64,000 nt of DNA from Treponema brennaborense DSM 12168 (lineage in GTDB: Bacteria > Spirochaetota > Spirochaetia > Treponematales > Treponemataceae), in assembly GCF_000212415.1 (NCBI RefSeq), contig NC_015500.1, positions 2,170,001 to 2,234,000 on the forward strand, given 5' to 3'. The position numbers and the translations under genes were made by a program. The notes beneath the pieces were generated by a model. That model was given only the letters and a program-made list of their open reading frames with translations. It was not told where the DNA came from and ran no database searches. Below are positions 1 through 9,176 of the stretch, piece after piece. Positions within the stretch are counted from its first letter, which is position 1. Each line of letters starts with the position of its first letter.

Positions 1-618
1 GTCGGAAACGAGCGTTTCTATTTCAAAAGAATTGATATCGCCTTTCATCAGCTCGAAAAACACGTCGCGCGTTACCGGAGACGCATTCGCTGCCGGAGAC
101 GCATTCGTTACCGGAGCGGCATTCGCTGCCGGAGACGATTTTTTTTCGGCAAGAGCCGCCAGAATCGCCACCGTTCCCGTATCTATCACGCACGGCGCAA
201 AGCCTTCGGGCCAGCCGTCGGCAAACGTATACTCCGCAGCCGAACGGACGTGCAGCGCGAACACGCGTGCGGTCAGCGCTTCGTCGTAGAACGGACAGGC
301 ACCGCGGGCATGAACAACAGCGTCAAAACCGGCCGCACGGCGGTTCAGTTCCGCAATGAACGGAGCCGTTTCCGCAAAATCGCCCGCCGCGACGGCAACC
401 GGTACGGGAAGCTGCTTTGAAGCGAGCGCATCCCGGACGGACCGCTCGTATCCGGACGGCACGAATACGACGGCCGCACCGACCGTTCCGCACGAACCGG
501 CGGAAACGACCGCCGCTATCCAGGACAGTACGCGCTCAAACGCGGAAGCTCCGCCGAACACCGGCTCGAATGCGTATCCGGCTGCATCGCCGGCATATAC
601 AGAAATGAGTGTTTTCAT
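1..618 (-). CDS. N-terminal part of a spiro-SPASM-like protein (partial, runs off the left edge)
   Basis: An open frame of 206 codons begins at the ATG complementary to 616-618 and has no stop before the window edge, so the gene is truncated here. The product starts MKTLISVYAG and has alternating hydrophobic strands resembling a nucleotidyltransferase-like N-terminal domain. A Pro/Ala/Asn-rich low-complexity linker (about residues 160-182) follows, then a segment reading FFELMKGDINSFEIET. From memory, that segment and layout match the region before the radical SAM domain in spirochaetal spiro-SPASM proteins; this is recognition, not a search. The radical SAM cysteines would lie outside the window. 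The gene diverges from the glucosidase at 668, with about 50 bases between them. Confidence 0.6.
   Translation of the reverse strand, partial: MKTLISVYAGDAAGYAFEPVFGGASAFERVLSWIAAVVSAGSCGTVGAAVVFVPSGYERSVRDALASKQLPVPVAVAAGDFAETAPFIAELNRRAAGFDAVVHARGACPFYDEALTARVFALHVRSAAEYTFADGWPEGFAPCVIDTGTVAILAALAEKKSSPAANAAPVTNASPAANASPVTRDVFFELMKGDINSFEIETLVSD
71..142. repeat. 18-bp tandem repeat, 4 copies, inside the partial left-edge gene
   Basis: Four head-to-tail 18-bp units of the type GTTACCGGAGACGCATTC alternate GTTACC and GCTGCC at their starts. On the minus strand they encode a repeating Ala/Ser-Pro-(Ala/Val)-(Ala/Thr)-Asn linker. The unit keeps the reading frame, so copy-number change would only lengthen or shorten the linker. 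Confidence 0.85.
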
Positions 619-667
619 ACGTTATCAGTATCGGCAAAAAAAACAAATATGTGATATAATAAAATCC

Positions 668-2485
668 ATGAATATCCAGATACCGTGGTGGAAAGAACGC
701 GTAGTATATCAGATTTATCCGCGGAGTTTTTGCGATTCCGACGACGACGGTGTCGGCGACATACCGGGCATCATTTCAAAGCTCGACTATCTCGCCGCGC
801 TCGGCGTCGGCATTCTCTGGCTTTCTCCGGTATACCGCTCGCCCAACGACGACAACGGGTACGATATCAGCGGTTATCGGGACATTCAAAGTGAATTCGG
901 CACGATGGACGACATGAAGCGGCTCGTTTCCGAAGCGGAAAAACGCGGTATCAAGATCATAATGGATTTGGTCATCAACCACACGTCGGACGAGCATCCG
1001 TGGTTTACCGAAAGCCGGAAAAGCGTGCGCAATCCGTACCGGCAGTATTACATCTGGCGTCCGGGAAAAACCGGCAAACACGGCGAAAAACTGCCGCCGA
1101 ACAACTGGACCGGATTTTTTACCGGTCCGGCGTGGGAATACGACGCGCACACGGACGAATATTATCTGCATCTGTTTTCAAAAAAACAGCCCGATCTGAA
1201 CTTTCACAATCCGGACGTTATCGCGGCGGTCAAAGATATCATGCGATTTTGGCTTGATTTGGGAATCGGCGGATTCAGATGCGACGTGATAAATCTCATT
1301 TTTAAAACGTCCCTCGCCGACGGTAAAAAACGGATTGCGCTCACCGGCTGCGAACACTATCATTCGCAGCGCGGCTGCCACGAGATTCTTGCCGAACTGC
1401 GCCGCGACGTGCTGTCCGAATACGACTGCTTCACCGTCGGTGAAACGGTACTGGTAACGCCCAAACAGGCGCGCGATCTGTGCCGGACGGACGGGAACGG
1501 CTCGCCGCTTGAGCTCGACATGGTGTTCTCGTTTGAACATATGGAATGCGATCAGATACACAACAAATGGTTCAAAACGCCGTTCAGACCGAAAGCGTTC
1601 ATGCGGACGCTGATAAAATGGCAGCGGGAACTAGAATGGAACGCATTGTACTTTGAAAATCACGATCAGCCGCGTTCCGTTTCACGTTTCGGCAGCGCCC
1701 GCTACCGCACGGAATCGGCGAAACTGCTCGCGGTACTGCTGTTCACGCTCCGCGGAACGCCGTTCGTATACGAAGGGCAGGAACTCGGCATGGAAAACGG
1801 CGATTTTACGTCGATGAGCGATATCCGCGACATCGAATCGCACAATATCTGGAAACTGACGGAAAAGCTGCACTTCCCCGCCGCCGTCAGATGGAAGATG
1901 ATCCGGCAAACGGGCCGCGACAACGCGAGGACGCCGATGCAGTGGAGCGCGGCGGAAAACGCGGGATTTTCGCCGAACGGGCGTACCGTGCCGTGGCTCA
2001 AAGTGAACGCAAATAAAACGACCGTCAACGTTGAAACGGAAAGCGCCGACCCCGATTCGGTGCTGAATTGGTATAAAAAACTGATAAATCTGCGCAAAAA
2101 AACGCCGGAACTGACGGCGGGCGAATTCAATCCGCTATACGAAAGCGGCAGCGTATTCGCGTTCGAGCGGGTTTCGGAAGAATCCGACGCAAAGCGGCGC
2201 GCGCTGATAGTTCTCAATTTCGGTAAAAAAAGACGCAGGCTTCCGGCGGTACTTGCAGCGCGCATCGGTTCCATGCATAACGCGAAAACGCTTTGTTCCG
2301 TCAGCGGAACTGATTATACGCCGGACGCATCGCAGCCGCACGTGCCGCAGTTGCACGTGCCGCAGTTGCACGTGCCGCAAACCGGCGAAAGTTCCGGCCG
2401 CCCGAACCGCTCGCACCGCACGCACGCAAAACTTCCGCCGTACGAAGCGTTTATTATAGAAGAAAAAAAAGGCGGCACACTATGA
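668..2485 (+). CDS. Alpha-glucosidase, GH13 family (oligo-1,6-glucosidase / trehalose-6-phosphate hydrolase type)
   Basis: This 605-residue cytoplasmic hydrolase should cleave alpha-glucosidic bonds in small oligosaccharides. The four GH13 regions are visible: DLVINHTSDEHPWF (about residue 100), GFRCDVINL with the nucleophile Asp (about 205), VGET with the acid/base Glu (about 259), and ENHDQPR with the third Asp (about 331). The N-terminus WWKERVVYQIYPRSF is typical of the oligo-1,6-glucosidase branch. The ATG at 668 was chosen over an in-frame upstream ATG at 356 because family homology starts at WWKE. A TATAAT box ends only seven bases upstream and there is no Shine-Dalgarno, so the mRNA may be leaderless. 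The C-terminus carries a short HVPQL-type repeat. The gene overlaps xseA by ATGA. Exact substrate is not resolved. Confidence 0.88.
   Translation: MNIQIPWWKERVVYQIYPRSFCDSDDDGVGDIPGIISKLDYLAALGVGILWLSPVYRSPNDDNGYDISGYRDIQSEFGTMDDMKRLVSEAEKRGIKIIMDLVINHTSDEHPWFTESRKSVRNPYRQYYIWRPGKTGKHGEKLPPNNWTGFFTGPAWEYDAHTDEYYLHLFSKKQPDLNFHNPDVIAAVKDIMRFWLDLGIGGFRCDVINLIFKTSLADGKKRIALTGCEHYHSQRGCHEILAELRRDVLSEYDCFTVGETVLVTPKQARDLCRTDGNGSPLELDMVFSFEHMECDQIHNKWFKTPFRPKAFMRTLIKWQRELEWNALYFENHDQPRSVSRFGSARYRTESAKLLAVLLFTLRGTPFVYEGQELGMENGDFTSMSDIRDIESHNIWKLTEKLHFPAAVRWKMIRQTGRDNARTPMQWSAAENAGFSPNGRTVPWLKVNANKTTVNVETESADPDSVLNWYKKLINLRKKTPELTAGEFNPLYESGSVFAFERVSEESDAKRRALIVLNFGKKRRRLPAVLAARIGSMHNAKTLCSVSGTDYTPDASQPHVPQLHVPQLHVPQTGESSGRPNRSHRTHAKLPPYEAFIIEEKKGGTL
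2333..2384 (+). repeat. 15-bp tandem repeat near the 3' end of the glucosidase gene
   Basis: About three head-to-tail copies of a 15-bp unit (CCGCAGTTGCACGTG, the first copy slightly diverged) encode a repeated HVPQL peptide in the C-terminal domain. The unit is a multiple of three, so the frame is kept. Confidence 0.8.
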
Positions 2486-3708
2486 GCGTTCCGCAACTGT
2501 TCGCACAAACGTTCCGCGACAAAACGTTTTCAGTTTCCGAATTGACCGGCATTATCAAGGAAATGCTTGAAGGTTCGTTTCCGTTCGTACATATCGAAGG
2601 CGAAATATCGAACTGCCGGCCGGCGAGTACCGGACATTTGTATTTTACGCTCAAAGACGCGGGTGCGGCGATTTCCGCCGTCATGTTCAAGGGAAAAATG
2701 AAATCGCTGACGTTCGCGCCGGCGGACGGAACGCTGGTCAGGGTAAAAGGTTCGATTTCGGTATACGCGCTGCGCGGAAATTACCAAATCGTCGTCGAAT
2801 CCATGGAACTTGCCGGAACCGGCAACATTCTGCAAATGCTTGAAGAGCGTAAACGCAGACTCGCAGCCGAAGGATTGTTCGATTCCCGGCGGAAACGGCC
2901 GCTGCCGTTTTTTCCGCAGACGATCGGCGTCGTAACCAGCCCCACCGGAGCCGCGCTCCGCGATATTTTGCAAATCACCCGGCGGCGCAACCCGAAAGTG
3001 TCGGTTACCGTACTGCCGTGCGCGGTGCAAGGTTCCGACGCGGCGCAGGCGATCGTCCGAATGATCGAAACGGCAAACGCCTACCGGCTGGCAGACGTGC
3101 TCATCGTCGGGCGCGGCGGCGGTTCGTTGGAAGACCTTTTGCCGTTCAGCGAAGAATCCGTCGTACGGGCGGTGGCCGCGTCGGAAATTCCGATCGTTTC
3201 GGCCGTCGGTCACGAAATAGACTGGGCGCTGTCCGACTTTGCCGCCGACGTTCGAGCGCCGACTCCTTCCGCCGCTGCGGAATTGGTTACGCCGCTGCTG
3301 ACCGACTTGTACGCGGGTATTGACCGGATAAAACGGGACGTTTATCATACGGTAGAAACAAGGCTTGAGCGGATGCGGCTGCTGGTGCGCTCGTTCACGC
3401 CCGAATCGCTTGAACTCAGGTTCAGAACGATCGAACAGCCGCTGCTCGCCGATTTCGACGATGCGAAAGAAGCCCTGCTCGGCAACATGCAGTGCAAATG
3501 CGACGAATTGCGGCGGCGGATCACCGCCGCAGTACGGGACCTCGAAGGCGCGAATCCGTCTGCAATCCTCGCGCGCGGTTATTCGATGGTGCGCAATCCG
3601 CACACGGGAGCGGTCGTCCGTTCTCCGGCGGATACGGCGATCGGGCAAACGCTCGAAATCATCCCCGCTTCGGGGCGTATAACGGTCAGCGTTACCGGGG
3701 CGGAATAA
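2482..3708 (+). CDS. xseA: Exodeoxyribonuclease VII large subunit
   Basis: The 408-residue product is the catalytic subunit of exonuclease VII, which degrades single-stranded DNA to oligonucleotides together with XseB. The N-terminal OB-fold (VSELTGIIKEMLEGSFPFVHIEGEISN, GHLYFTLKDAGAAISAVMFKG) is followed by the conserved core with GVVTSPTGAALRDIL, VLIVGRGGGSLEDLLPFSEE and VSAVGHEIDW, and then a long helical C-terminal part. The start overlaps the glucosidase stop (ATGA at 2482-2485). The gene lies 26 bases before xseB, the usual partner, so the two are probably co-translated. Confidence 0.96.
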   Translation: MSVPQLFAQTFRDKTFSVSELTGIIKEMLEGSFPFVHIEGEISNCRPASTGHLYFTLKDAGAAISAVMFKGKMKSLTFAPADGTLVRVKGSISVYALRGNYQIVVESMELAGTGNILQMLEERKRRLAAEGLFDSRRKRPLPFFPQTIGVVTSPTGAALRDILQITRRRNPKVSVTVLPCAVQGSDAAQAIVRMIETANAYRLADVLIVGRGGGSLEDLLPFSEESVVRAVAASEIPIVSAVGHEIDWALSDFAADVRAPTPSAAAELVTPLLTDLYAGIDRIKRDVYHTVETRLERMRLLVRSFTPESLELRFRTIEQPLLADFDDAKEALLGNMQCKCDELRRRITAAVRDLEGANPSAILARGYSMVRNPHTGAVVRSPADTAIGQTLEIIPASGRITVSVTGAE

Positions 3709-3734
3709 TTACAAGCTGAAAACAGGAGTATCCG

Positions 3735-3974
3735 ATGAAAAATTTTGAAGAAAAACTTGAACGTCTCGAGCAGCTCGGCAACGATATAAAGAAAAACGAC
3801 GTAACGCTTGAAGACGCGCTCAAATATTTTGAAGAAGGCATTACCCTCGCCCGCGGGATGGAAAAAGAATTGGATAAGATTGAGGGGAAAATACAGATTC
3901 TCATGAATCAGCCGGACCCCGCCGTTTCGAGTTCCAAACCGGAGCTTGATTTGTTTTCGGAGCTGAGCGAATGA
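3735..3974 (+). CDS. xseB: Exodeoxyribonuclease VII small subunit
   Basis: This small helical protein of 79 residues has normal family length and the signature NFEEKLERLEQLGNDIKKNDVTLEDALKYFEEGI. It binds the XseA helical region to form exonuclease VII. An AGGAG site lies about six bases before the ATG. The stop overlaps the mutL start (ATGA at 3971-3974), so xseA, xseB and mutL form one DNA-maintenance operon. Confidence 0.95.
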   Translation: MKNFEEKLERLEQLGNDIKKNDVTLEDALKYFEEGITLARGMEKELDKIEGKIQILMNQPDPAVSSSKPELDLFSELSE

Positions 3975-6016
3975 CGGGAGAACGCAAACCGGTCAGAACG
4001 CTGCCGCCCGAAGTCGCGCGTAAAATAGCTGCCGGCGAAGTGATAGACCGGCCGAACGCAATCGTCCGCGAATTGCTGGACAACGCGGTGGACTCGGGTG
4101 CGGATTCTATCGTCACGGAAATAACCGGCGGCGGTATAGACTGTATCCGCGTCGCGGATAACGGCAGCGGAATGACCAAAGAAGACCTTGAAAACTGCGC
4201 CCGGCCGCACGCAACGAGTAAAATAACGTCCGAAACGGATCTTATGAATCTTTCGACGCTCGGCTTCCGCGGAGAAGCGCTTTCTTCCATTGCAGCGGTG
4301 AGCAGACTGCGCATAACGTCTGCCTGCGAAGGCAGCGCGTGGCGTCTTGAAGCGTCCGTCGTCCGCGATCATCTGATAACTCCCGCAGATCTGCCGCGCG
4401 GAACCGTGGTTCAATCGGAAGCATTGTTTGAAAATTTTCCCGCACGCCGGATGTTTTTGAAACGTCCCGCGGCGGAAGCGCTCATGTGCCGCCAAACGTT
4501 CGTTGAAAAAGCGCTGCCCCGGACCGATATTTCGTTTCACTTCGTACAGGACGGCAAACGGAAGCTCGACCTGCCCAAGGGGCAGACGCTTGCCGAACGT
4601 TTTACCGCGGCGCTCGATCTGCCGGAAAGTCCCGCGCTTTTTTACGAACTGCACGGTTCGGCGGCGCTGTCCGCTGCCGGCGACGCACCGAACGCGGCGG
4701 ACAATTCCGCGCTCCCCTCAGACAGCGTACCCAACCGCGAAGACGACGCACCGAGCCGCACAGACGGCCGCCGCTGCGACTGGAAATTTACGATCATCAT
4801 CGGCGAACCGGCCGTATCGCGGCAGGACAAAAAACTGCTGTTCATTTACGTAAACGGCAGACGCATCAACGAATATTCGCTGATGCAGGCGATCGAATAC
4901 GGCGCGCAAGGATATTTTCCGAACGGAACGCATCCGGCAGCGGCGCTGTTTCTTGAAATGGATCCGGCGCTGGTCGATTTCAACATTCATCCCGCAAAAC
5001 GGGAAGCGCGATTTAAAGACATTGCGCCGGTACACCGCGCCGTAAGTGCAACCGTCCGCGATTTTTTCAGAAGTCATACGGTTGCGCATCTGGCGGCACA
5101 GACCGCCTCGTATTGCCGTATTCAGCCGGAACTGGAAGCACGGCCGGAAACCGTCCCCGCGGACGGTTCGGTGAAAAATTTTTCCGCCGCCTCTGCGGCA
5201 GCCGAAAACGCTGCGCCCGCGGCGGATTTTGCGCCGCAGTACGGCGCTCATTCGGGCGATGCGGCACCGTCCGGCGCATCGGACAACCGGCGCCGGTTCT
5301 TCCGCGACAGCTTCGGCGAATTGGAAGTACGGCAAAGCGAGCCGGCGTACGCCCTGCCCGGCGACGGATCGGCGGCGACATACGGAACTGCATCGCACGA
5401 ACCATCGTGTGAACTTCCGCACGACGGCACCGTACACGGCGCGGCAGCAGGATTCGGACACGACACAGCGGCGGCCGGCGTCAGATATATCGGCACCGCA
5501 CTCGGCGTTTTTCTGGCAGCGGAAAAAGACGGCAACCTGTATCTGATAGATCAACACGCCGCCCACGAACGGATCCTGTACAACGCGTTTATCGCGCAGG
5601 CGGGCCGCAAGCAGGCGCTGCTCGTTCCCTACGTGGTGGAAACGGCCGACGCACGGGAAGACGAATATTTGCACTCTATCGGCGAACAGCTCGACCGAGC
5701 CGGCTTTGAAGCGGCCGACTGCGGCGGCGGCCGCTGGGAATTCAGCGCAGTACCGATACAATGGAAGGGCACGGAACGGGATCTCGCCGCGGATTTACTT
5801 GCCGAACGCATCGCACCGGCCGAACTTATCGCCTCGCTCGCGGCGACCAGTTCCTGCCGGGCGGCGGTCAAGGACGGCGACGTTCTCGACGCGGATTCGG
5901 CGCAGCGGCTCGCCGAACAGGCGCTCGCGCTGAGTGATCCGCACTGCCCGCACGGACGGCCGCTGTGGAAAAAAATCAGCAGGGAAGAACTGTTTGCGGC
6001 GGTAAAACGCACCTGA
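3971..6016 (+). CDS. mutL: DNA mismatch repair protein MutL
   Basis: This is the matchmaker ATPase of mismatch repair, 681 residues. The N-terminal GHKL ATPase has RELLDNAVDSGAD, DNGSGM, and TLGFRGEALSSIA. The C-terminal domain has DQHAAHERILYN, SCRAAVKDGD and CPHGRP, which correspond to the endonuclease-type MutL motifs. In the DQHA(X)2E(X)4E signature the last Glu is replaced by Asn here. A long, low-complexity Ala/Ser-rich linker (about residues 370-500) joins the two domains. The gene overlaps xseB by ATGA. A possible hairpin terminator follows. Confidence 0.96.
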   Translation: MTGERKPVRTLPPEVARKIAAGEVIDRPNAIVRELLDNAVDSGADSIVTEITGGGIDCIRVADNGSGMTKEDLENCARPHATSKITSETDLMNLSTLGFRGEALSSIAAVSRLRITSACEGSAWRLEASVVRDHLITPADLPRGTVVQSEALFENFPARRMFLKRPAAEALMCRQTFVEKALPRTDISFHFVQDGKRKLDLPKGQTLAERFTAALDLPESPALFYELHGSAALSAAGDAPNAADNSALPSDSVPNREDDAPSRTDGRRCDWKFTIIIGEPAVSRQDKKLLFIYVNGRRINEYSLMQAIEYGAQGYFPNGTHPAAALFLEMDPALVDFNIHPAKREARFKDIAPVHRAVSATVRDFFRSHTVAHLAAQTASYCRIQPELEARPETVPADGSVKNFSAASAAAENAAPAADFAPQYGAHSGDAAPSGASDNRRRFFRDSFGELEVRQSEPAYALPGDGSAATYGTASHEPSCELPHDGTVHGAAAGFGHDTAAAGVRYIGTALGVFLAAEKDGNLYLIDQHAAHERILYNAFIAQAGRKQALLVPYVVETADAREDEYLHSIGEQLDRAGFEAADCGGGRWEFSAVPIQWKGTERDLAADLLAERIAPAELIASLAATSSCRAAVKDGDVLDADSAQRLAEQALALSDPHCPHGRPLWKKISREELFAAVKRT

Positions 6017-6077
6017 GCGGTAAAACGCACGCAGCGCGCACGGCGGCGTATGACCGCGGTTGCCGAAGCCGGATGAA

Positions 6078-6120
6078 CGGCGGCACGATGATTACGGCCG
6101 CCGCCGGGCATTGTTTTATT
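6078..6120 (+). terminator. Possible weak terminator after mutL
   Basis: A 7-bp stem (CGGCGGC at 6078-6084, GCCGCCG at 6097-6103) with a 12-base loop is followed seven bases later by TTGTTTTATTTT. The spacing and the broken T-run make it a weak candidate. It ends where the convergent TPR gene stops (6116). Confidence 0.35.
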
Positions 6121-8233
6121 TTAAGCTTGCAAGCAACGCGGCTACTTCGGCAGTCCGGTACGTCGGATTTTTTTCCTGCAAATACACGAGCCATTTTTCG
6201 GCTCCGGCCGTATCGTGCAGCGCGGTGTACACCTTCGCCAAATCAAAGCACGCGTCCCAGTTTTTATTATCCGCTTTAACCACTTCAAGATACACGGTCT
6301 GCGCGTTGGTGTAATCTTCGGCGCTCGCATAGGCGGCGGCAAGATTCGCGCGCACCGTATTGTTTTTAGAGTCGAGTTTTAACGCTTTCTGAAAATACGT
6401 TACCGCGTCGGTATATTTTTTCTGCGCAAGATACGCGTTCGCAAGGTTGTTGTTCGCCTCGAAATTGGAAGGCTCAAGCGCGGCGGCCGATTGCAGCAAC
6501 GACAGCGCCGTTTCCGTATCACCTGAATCAAGGAAAATAACGCCCAAATTTATCAAAGACCGCACGTGTTTCGGATCCAGCGCGAGCGCTTCGCGATACA
6601 CGGGAATCGCGCCGGTAACGTCGCCGGAAGCTTCGAGCGTCAGCGCGTAATTATAGACGATGGAAACGTTTTTTCCGTTTCCGGCATAGGCTTTTTTTGC
6701 GTATGAAACGGCTTCGGCAGTTTTACCCTGATTGAACAGGACGGTCGACACGTTGTAATTCGTCAGCGCGTCTTCGGGAGAAAGCGCGAGTGCTTTTTTG
6801 AAATACGATTCGGCTTCCTTATCGTTTCCGGCGGACGCGTATACGGCGGCCAATTCCCGCAGCGCGTTGCCGTTGGCAGCGTCCAGTTTCAGCACTTCCC
6901 GATAGGCGACGACCGCTCCGTTCGTATCGTTTTTCTGCGTCAGAAGCCGCGCCATTTCAAGATACGCTTTATCGTACAGCGGATTGATGGCGGCCGCTTT
7001 TCTGAACGCGGCGATCGCATCGTCGCGGCGGCCCAGCGCTTTCAGCGTCATACCCAAATTGTATTGTGCCTGCGGAAAATCCGGTTTGGAGCGGGCGGCC
7101 GACTCGAACGACGCGCGCGCTTCGCTGTATTTTTTCAGCGTGTACTGCACTTTTCCCAAATCGTAATAATATAAATAATTGGAGGCATCCGACTGAACCG
7201 CCTGCGTATATTCGGACAGCGCCTTGTTCCAATCTTTGGCGGAGGATGCTTGTTTGCCCAAAATGTAATGGGACGGCGCGTCTTTCGCGTTGTACGCCAG
7301 TGCATCCTGTGCAAAATCCGCCGCCGATTTCATCAGGGACTTCTGCAAAGCGGCGTCGGTTACCGATTCGGACGCGCTGCTCAGCGCTTCGGCGATTCCG
7401 GACAAATTGTCGGCGGCGAACAGTTTCTGCCCGGAAGGCAGCAAGTCTTTTGCCTGATTGAAATAATCGAGCGCCGCGTCGTATTCGCCGATCGAAAGCC
7501 GCGCTTTTCCCAATGAAACGGCGTCTTCAACTTTGCCCATCTGCGCTTTCAGCGCGGCGTTTTTTTCGGCAAGTGCTTTTTCTTCTGCCTGCCGTTTGGC
7601 TTCCTCGGCTTTGCGCTGCGCGGTTTCTTGGGCAAGCTGCGCCTGCTTCTGTTCTTCGGCTTTACGTTCCGCTTCACGCTGAGCGGCGGCCTGCTCGGCC
7701 TGTTGTTTGACCAGTTCGTTCATCGCGGCGGCGCTTTGGGCGGCTGCGTCCAGCGTAGACTGCATCGCTTCTTTCAGTCCGTCGGTATTTATCGTCAAGT
7801 CCTGCTTGTAGCGTTCAAAATCCTGCAACGAAGCGCCCGCTTTGAGCGCAATAACTTCATCGATGATATCGAGCGCTTCGCGATCCTGCGCGTCTTTTAT
7901 CAAAAGCGAATCGAGCAGATTCATCGCCCGATCGTATTCGCCGCGCTCGATATAGCGTTTTGCCAGTGCCAGCGTGTTTTCACGTTCAAGCGCCGCTTCC
8001 GATTGGGAATCCTGCACGGAGGTTCCGCGTCCGCCGCCCCGGTTTGCAGAAACGAGCGTATATATGCCAACTCCGCCCGCACCGACAATCAAAACGGCCG
8101 CAATGCCGGCAATAACGGCGGCGAGTTTTCTTTTCTTTTTCGCGTTTTTCACTTCCGCCGCGTCGGAATCCGCGGCACTGACCGCAGTATCCGTTCCGTC
8201 GTTCCGTTCAGTCAAGTTCCGATTCGTACTCAT
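6116..8233 (-). CDS. Membrane-anchored TPR protein with coiled coil
   Basis: The product is 705 residues. A basic N-terminal segment (NAKKKRKL) precedes one membrane segment (LAAVIAGIAAVLIVGAGGVG, about residues 37-56). A long Ala/Gln/Glu/Lys-rich coiled coil follows (about 165-240), then at least ten tandem TPR motifs to the C-terminus, for example DYALGKVQ-like, AQYNLGMTLKALGRRDDAIAAF and EANNNLANAYLAQKKYTDAVTYF. It is probably an inner-membrane protein with a scaffold role on the outer face of the membrane. The gene overlaps the upstream TPR gene by 26 bases, so the two are likely co-translated. The partner is unknown. Confidence 0.85.
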   Translation of the reverse strand: MSTNRNLTERNDGTDTAVSAADSDAAEVKNAKKKRKLAAVIAGIAAVLIVGAGGVGIYTLVSANRGGGRGTSVQDSQSEAALERENTLALAKRYIERGEYDRAMNLLDSLLIKDAQDREALDIIDEVIALKAGASLQDFERYKQDLTINTDGLKEAMQSTLDAAAQSAAAMNELVKQQAEQAAAQREAERKAEEQKQAQLAQETAQRKAEEAKRQAEEKALAEKNAALKAQMGKVEDAVSLGKARLSIGEYDAALDYFNQAKDLLPSGQKLFAADNLSGIAEALSSASESVTDAALQKSLMKSAADFAQDALAYNAKDAPSHYILGKQASSAKDWNKALSEYTQAVQSDASNYLYYYDLGKVQYTLKKYSEARASFESAARSKPDFPQAQYNLGMTLKALGRRDDAIAAFRKAAAINPLYDKAYLEMARLLTQKNDTNGAVVAYREVLKLDAANGNALRELAAVYASAGNDKEAESYFKKALALSPEDALTNYNVSTVLFNQGKTAEAVSYAKKAYAGNGKNVSIVYNYALTLEASGDVTGAIPVYREALALDPKHVRSLINLGVIFLDSGDTETALSLLQSAAALEPSNFEANNNLANAYLAQKKYTDAVTYFQKALKLDSKNNTVRANLAAAYASAEDYTNAQTVYLEVVKADNKNWDACFDLAKVYTALHDTAGAEKWLVYLQEKNPTYRTAEVAALLASLK

Positions 8234-9044
8234 AGTCTATTACTCCTTCTGTACCGGCGTTCATGTTCGTCGTTTCCGTATCCTGAAGCGAAGCCGCAAC
8301 TTCTTCCAATAATTTCCGGCGGCGTTCGGCTTCCGCAGCCTGCTCGGCGGCAAGCTGCGCTTCCCGTGCGGCTTTTTCCGCAGCAGCCCGCTCGGCCTCC
8401 AGCCGCTGCGCTTCGGCTTTTTCCGCCGCGATCCGTTCGGCTTCTTTTGCCAGCCGAGCTTCTTCTGCTTTCAGACGCTCGGCTTCCTGCGCGAGCCGTT
8501 CGGCTTCCTGCGCCTTGAGCGCCAATTCACCCTCGATAGCCGCTATCATCCGTTCCACCGGTTCCCGCTGCGCCGACGAGGGATCCAGCGCCAGATACGT
8601 CCGGTAATCGCTCAACGCGTCTTCAAGTTTATTCAGCGAAATCCGCGTATTCGCCCGATTCAGAACGGGAGCCGCATAAGAAGGATCCGCGGCGCAGGCA
8701 AGCGAATACAATTCGTCCGCCCGTGCGTAATCTTTGAGCGCGAACGCCGTATTGCCGGCGTTGAACGCGAGAATCCGTTTGTCCGTTCCCGAAGCGGCTA
8801 ATCCTTTTTCAAAAGTTTCAAGCGACTCCGCATACCGGCCGGTCTGATAAAACGCGATTCCCAAATACATATAAACGGAAGGCGGCACGTCCGGCTCGGC
8901 AAGCGCAGCGGTAAAATACGGAATCGCTTCGGCAGGCCGGTTCGTTGAAAACAGCGCGTATCCCGAATCGAACGAAGCCGCGCACAGAACGGACGCGCAA
9001 AACGCAAGGACAAATCCTGCAAGCGGAAACTTTATCAGTTTCAT
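8208..9044 (-). CDS. Exported TPR protein with coiled-coil C-terminus
   Basis: The ATG complementary to 9042-9044 is preceded by GGAGG at good spacing and starts a signal peptide (MKLIKFPLAGFVLAFCASVLCAAS), so it is preferred over an upstream in-frame start. The mature 250-odd residues contain about four TPR motifs (FDSGYALFSTNRPAEAIPYF, MYLGIAFYQTGRYAESLETF and so on) and then a Glu/Ala/Arg-rich coiled coil (about residues 165-250). A Cys sits near the end of the signal peptide (SVLC), but this is a poor lipobox even by loose spirochaetal rules. The gene overlaps the downstream TPR gene; together they suggest a periplasmic complex of unknown role. Confidence 0.82.
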   Translation of the reverse strand: MKLIKFPLAGFVLAFCASVLCAASFDSGYALFSTNRPAEAIPYFTAALAEPDVPPSVYMYLGIAFYQTGRYAESLETFEKGLAASGTDKRILAFNAGNTAFALKDYARADELYSLACAADPSYAAPVLNRANTRISLNKLEDALSDYRTYLALDPSSAQREPVERMIAAIEGELALKAQEAERLAQEAERLKAEEARLAKEAERIAAEKAEAQRLEAERAAAEKAAREAQLAAEQAAEAERRRKLLEEVAASLQDTETTNMNAGTEGVIDYEYESELD

Positions 9045-9072
9045 CAAAACCTCCGTGATAAACGATAGCCAT

Positions 9073-9101
9073 TTGACATATTCGCATAAAAAAGTTACTC
9101 T
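9073..9101 (+). promoter_or_regulatory. Possible promoter in the divergent TPR intergenic region
   Basis: TTGACA (9073-9078) is followed after 17 bases by TACTCT (9096-9101). The -10 match is poor. Two inverted repeats lie just downstream: TTACTCT/AGAGTAA (9095-9114), and an imperfect stem at 9119-9150 with CAAAAC/GTTTTG and GGGC/GCCC arms. They would form stem-loops in the leader of the gene at 9177 and might bind a regulator. Confidence 0.35.
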
Positions 9102-9176
9102 TTCAATAGAGTAAAGCTGGGCGTTCAAAACTCGGCCGTTTTGAGTGCCCTCCATATTATATGTATCGGAGTACCA

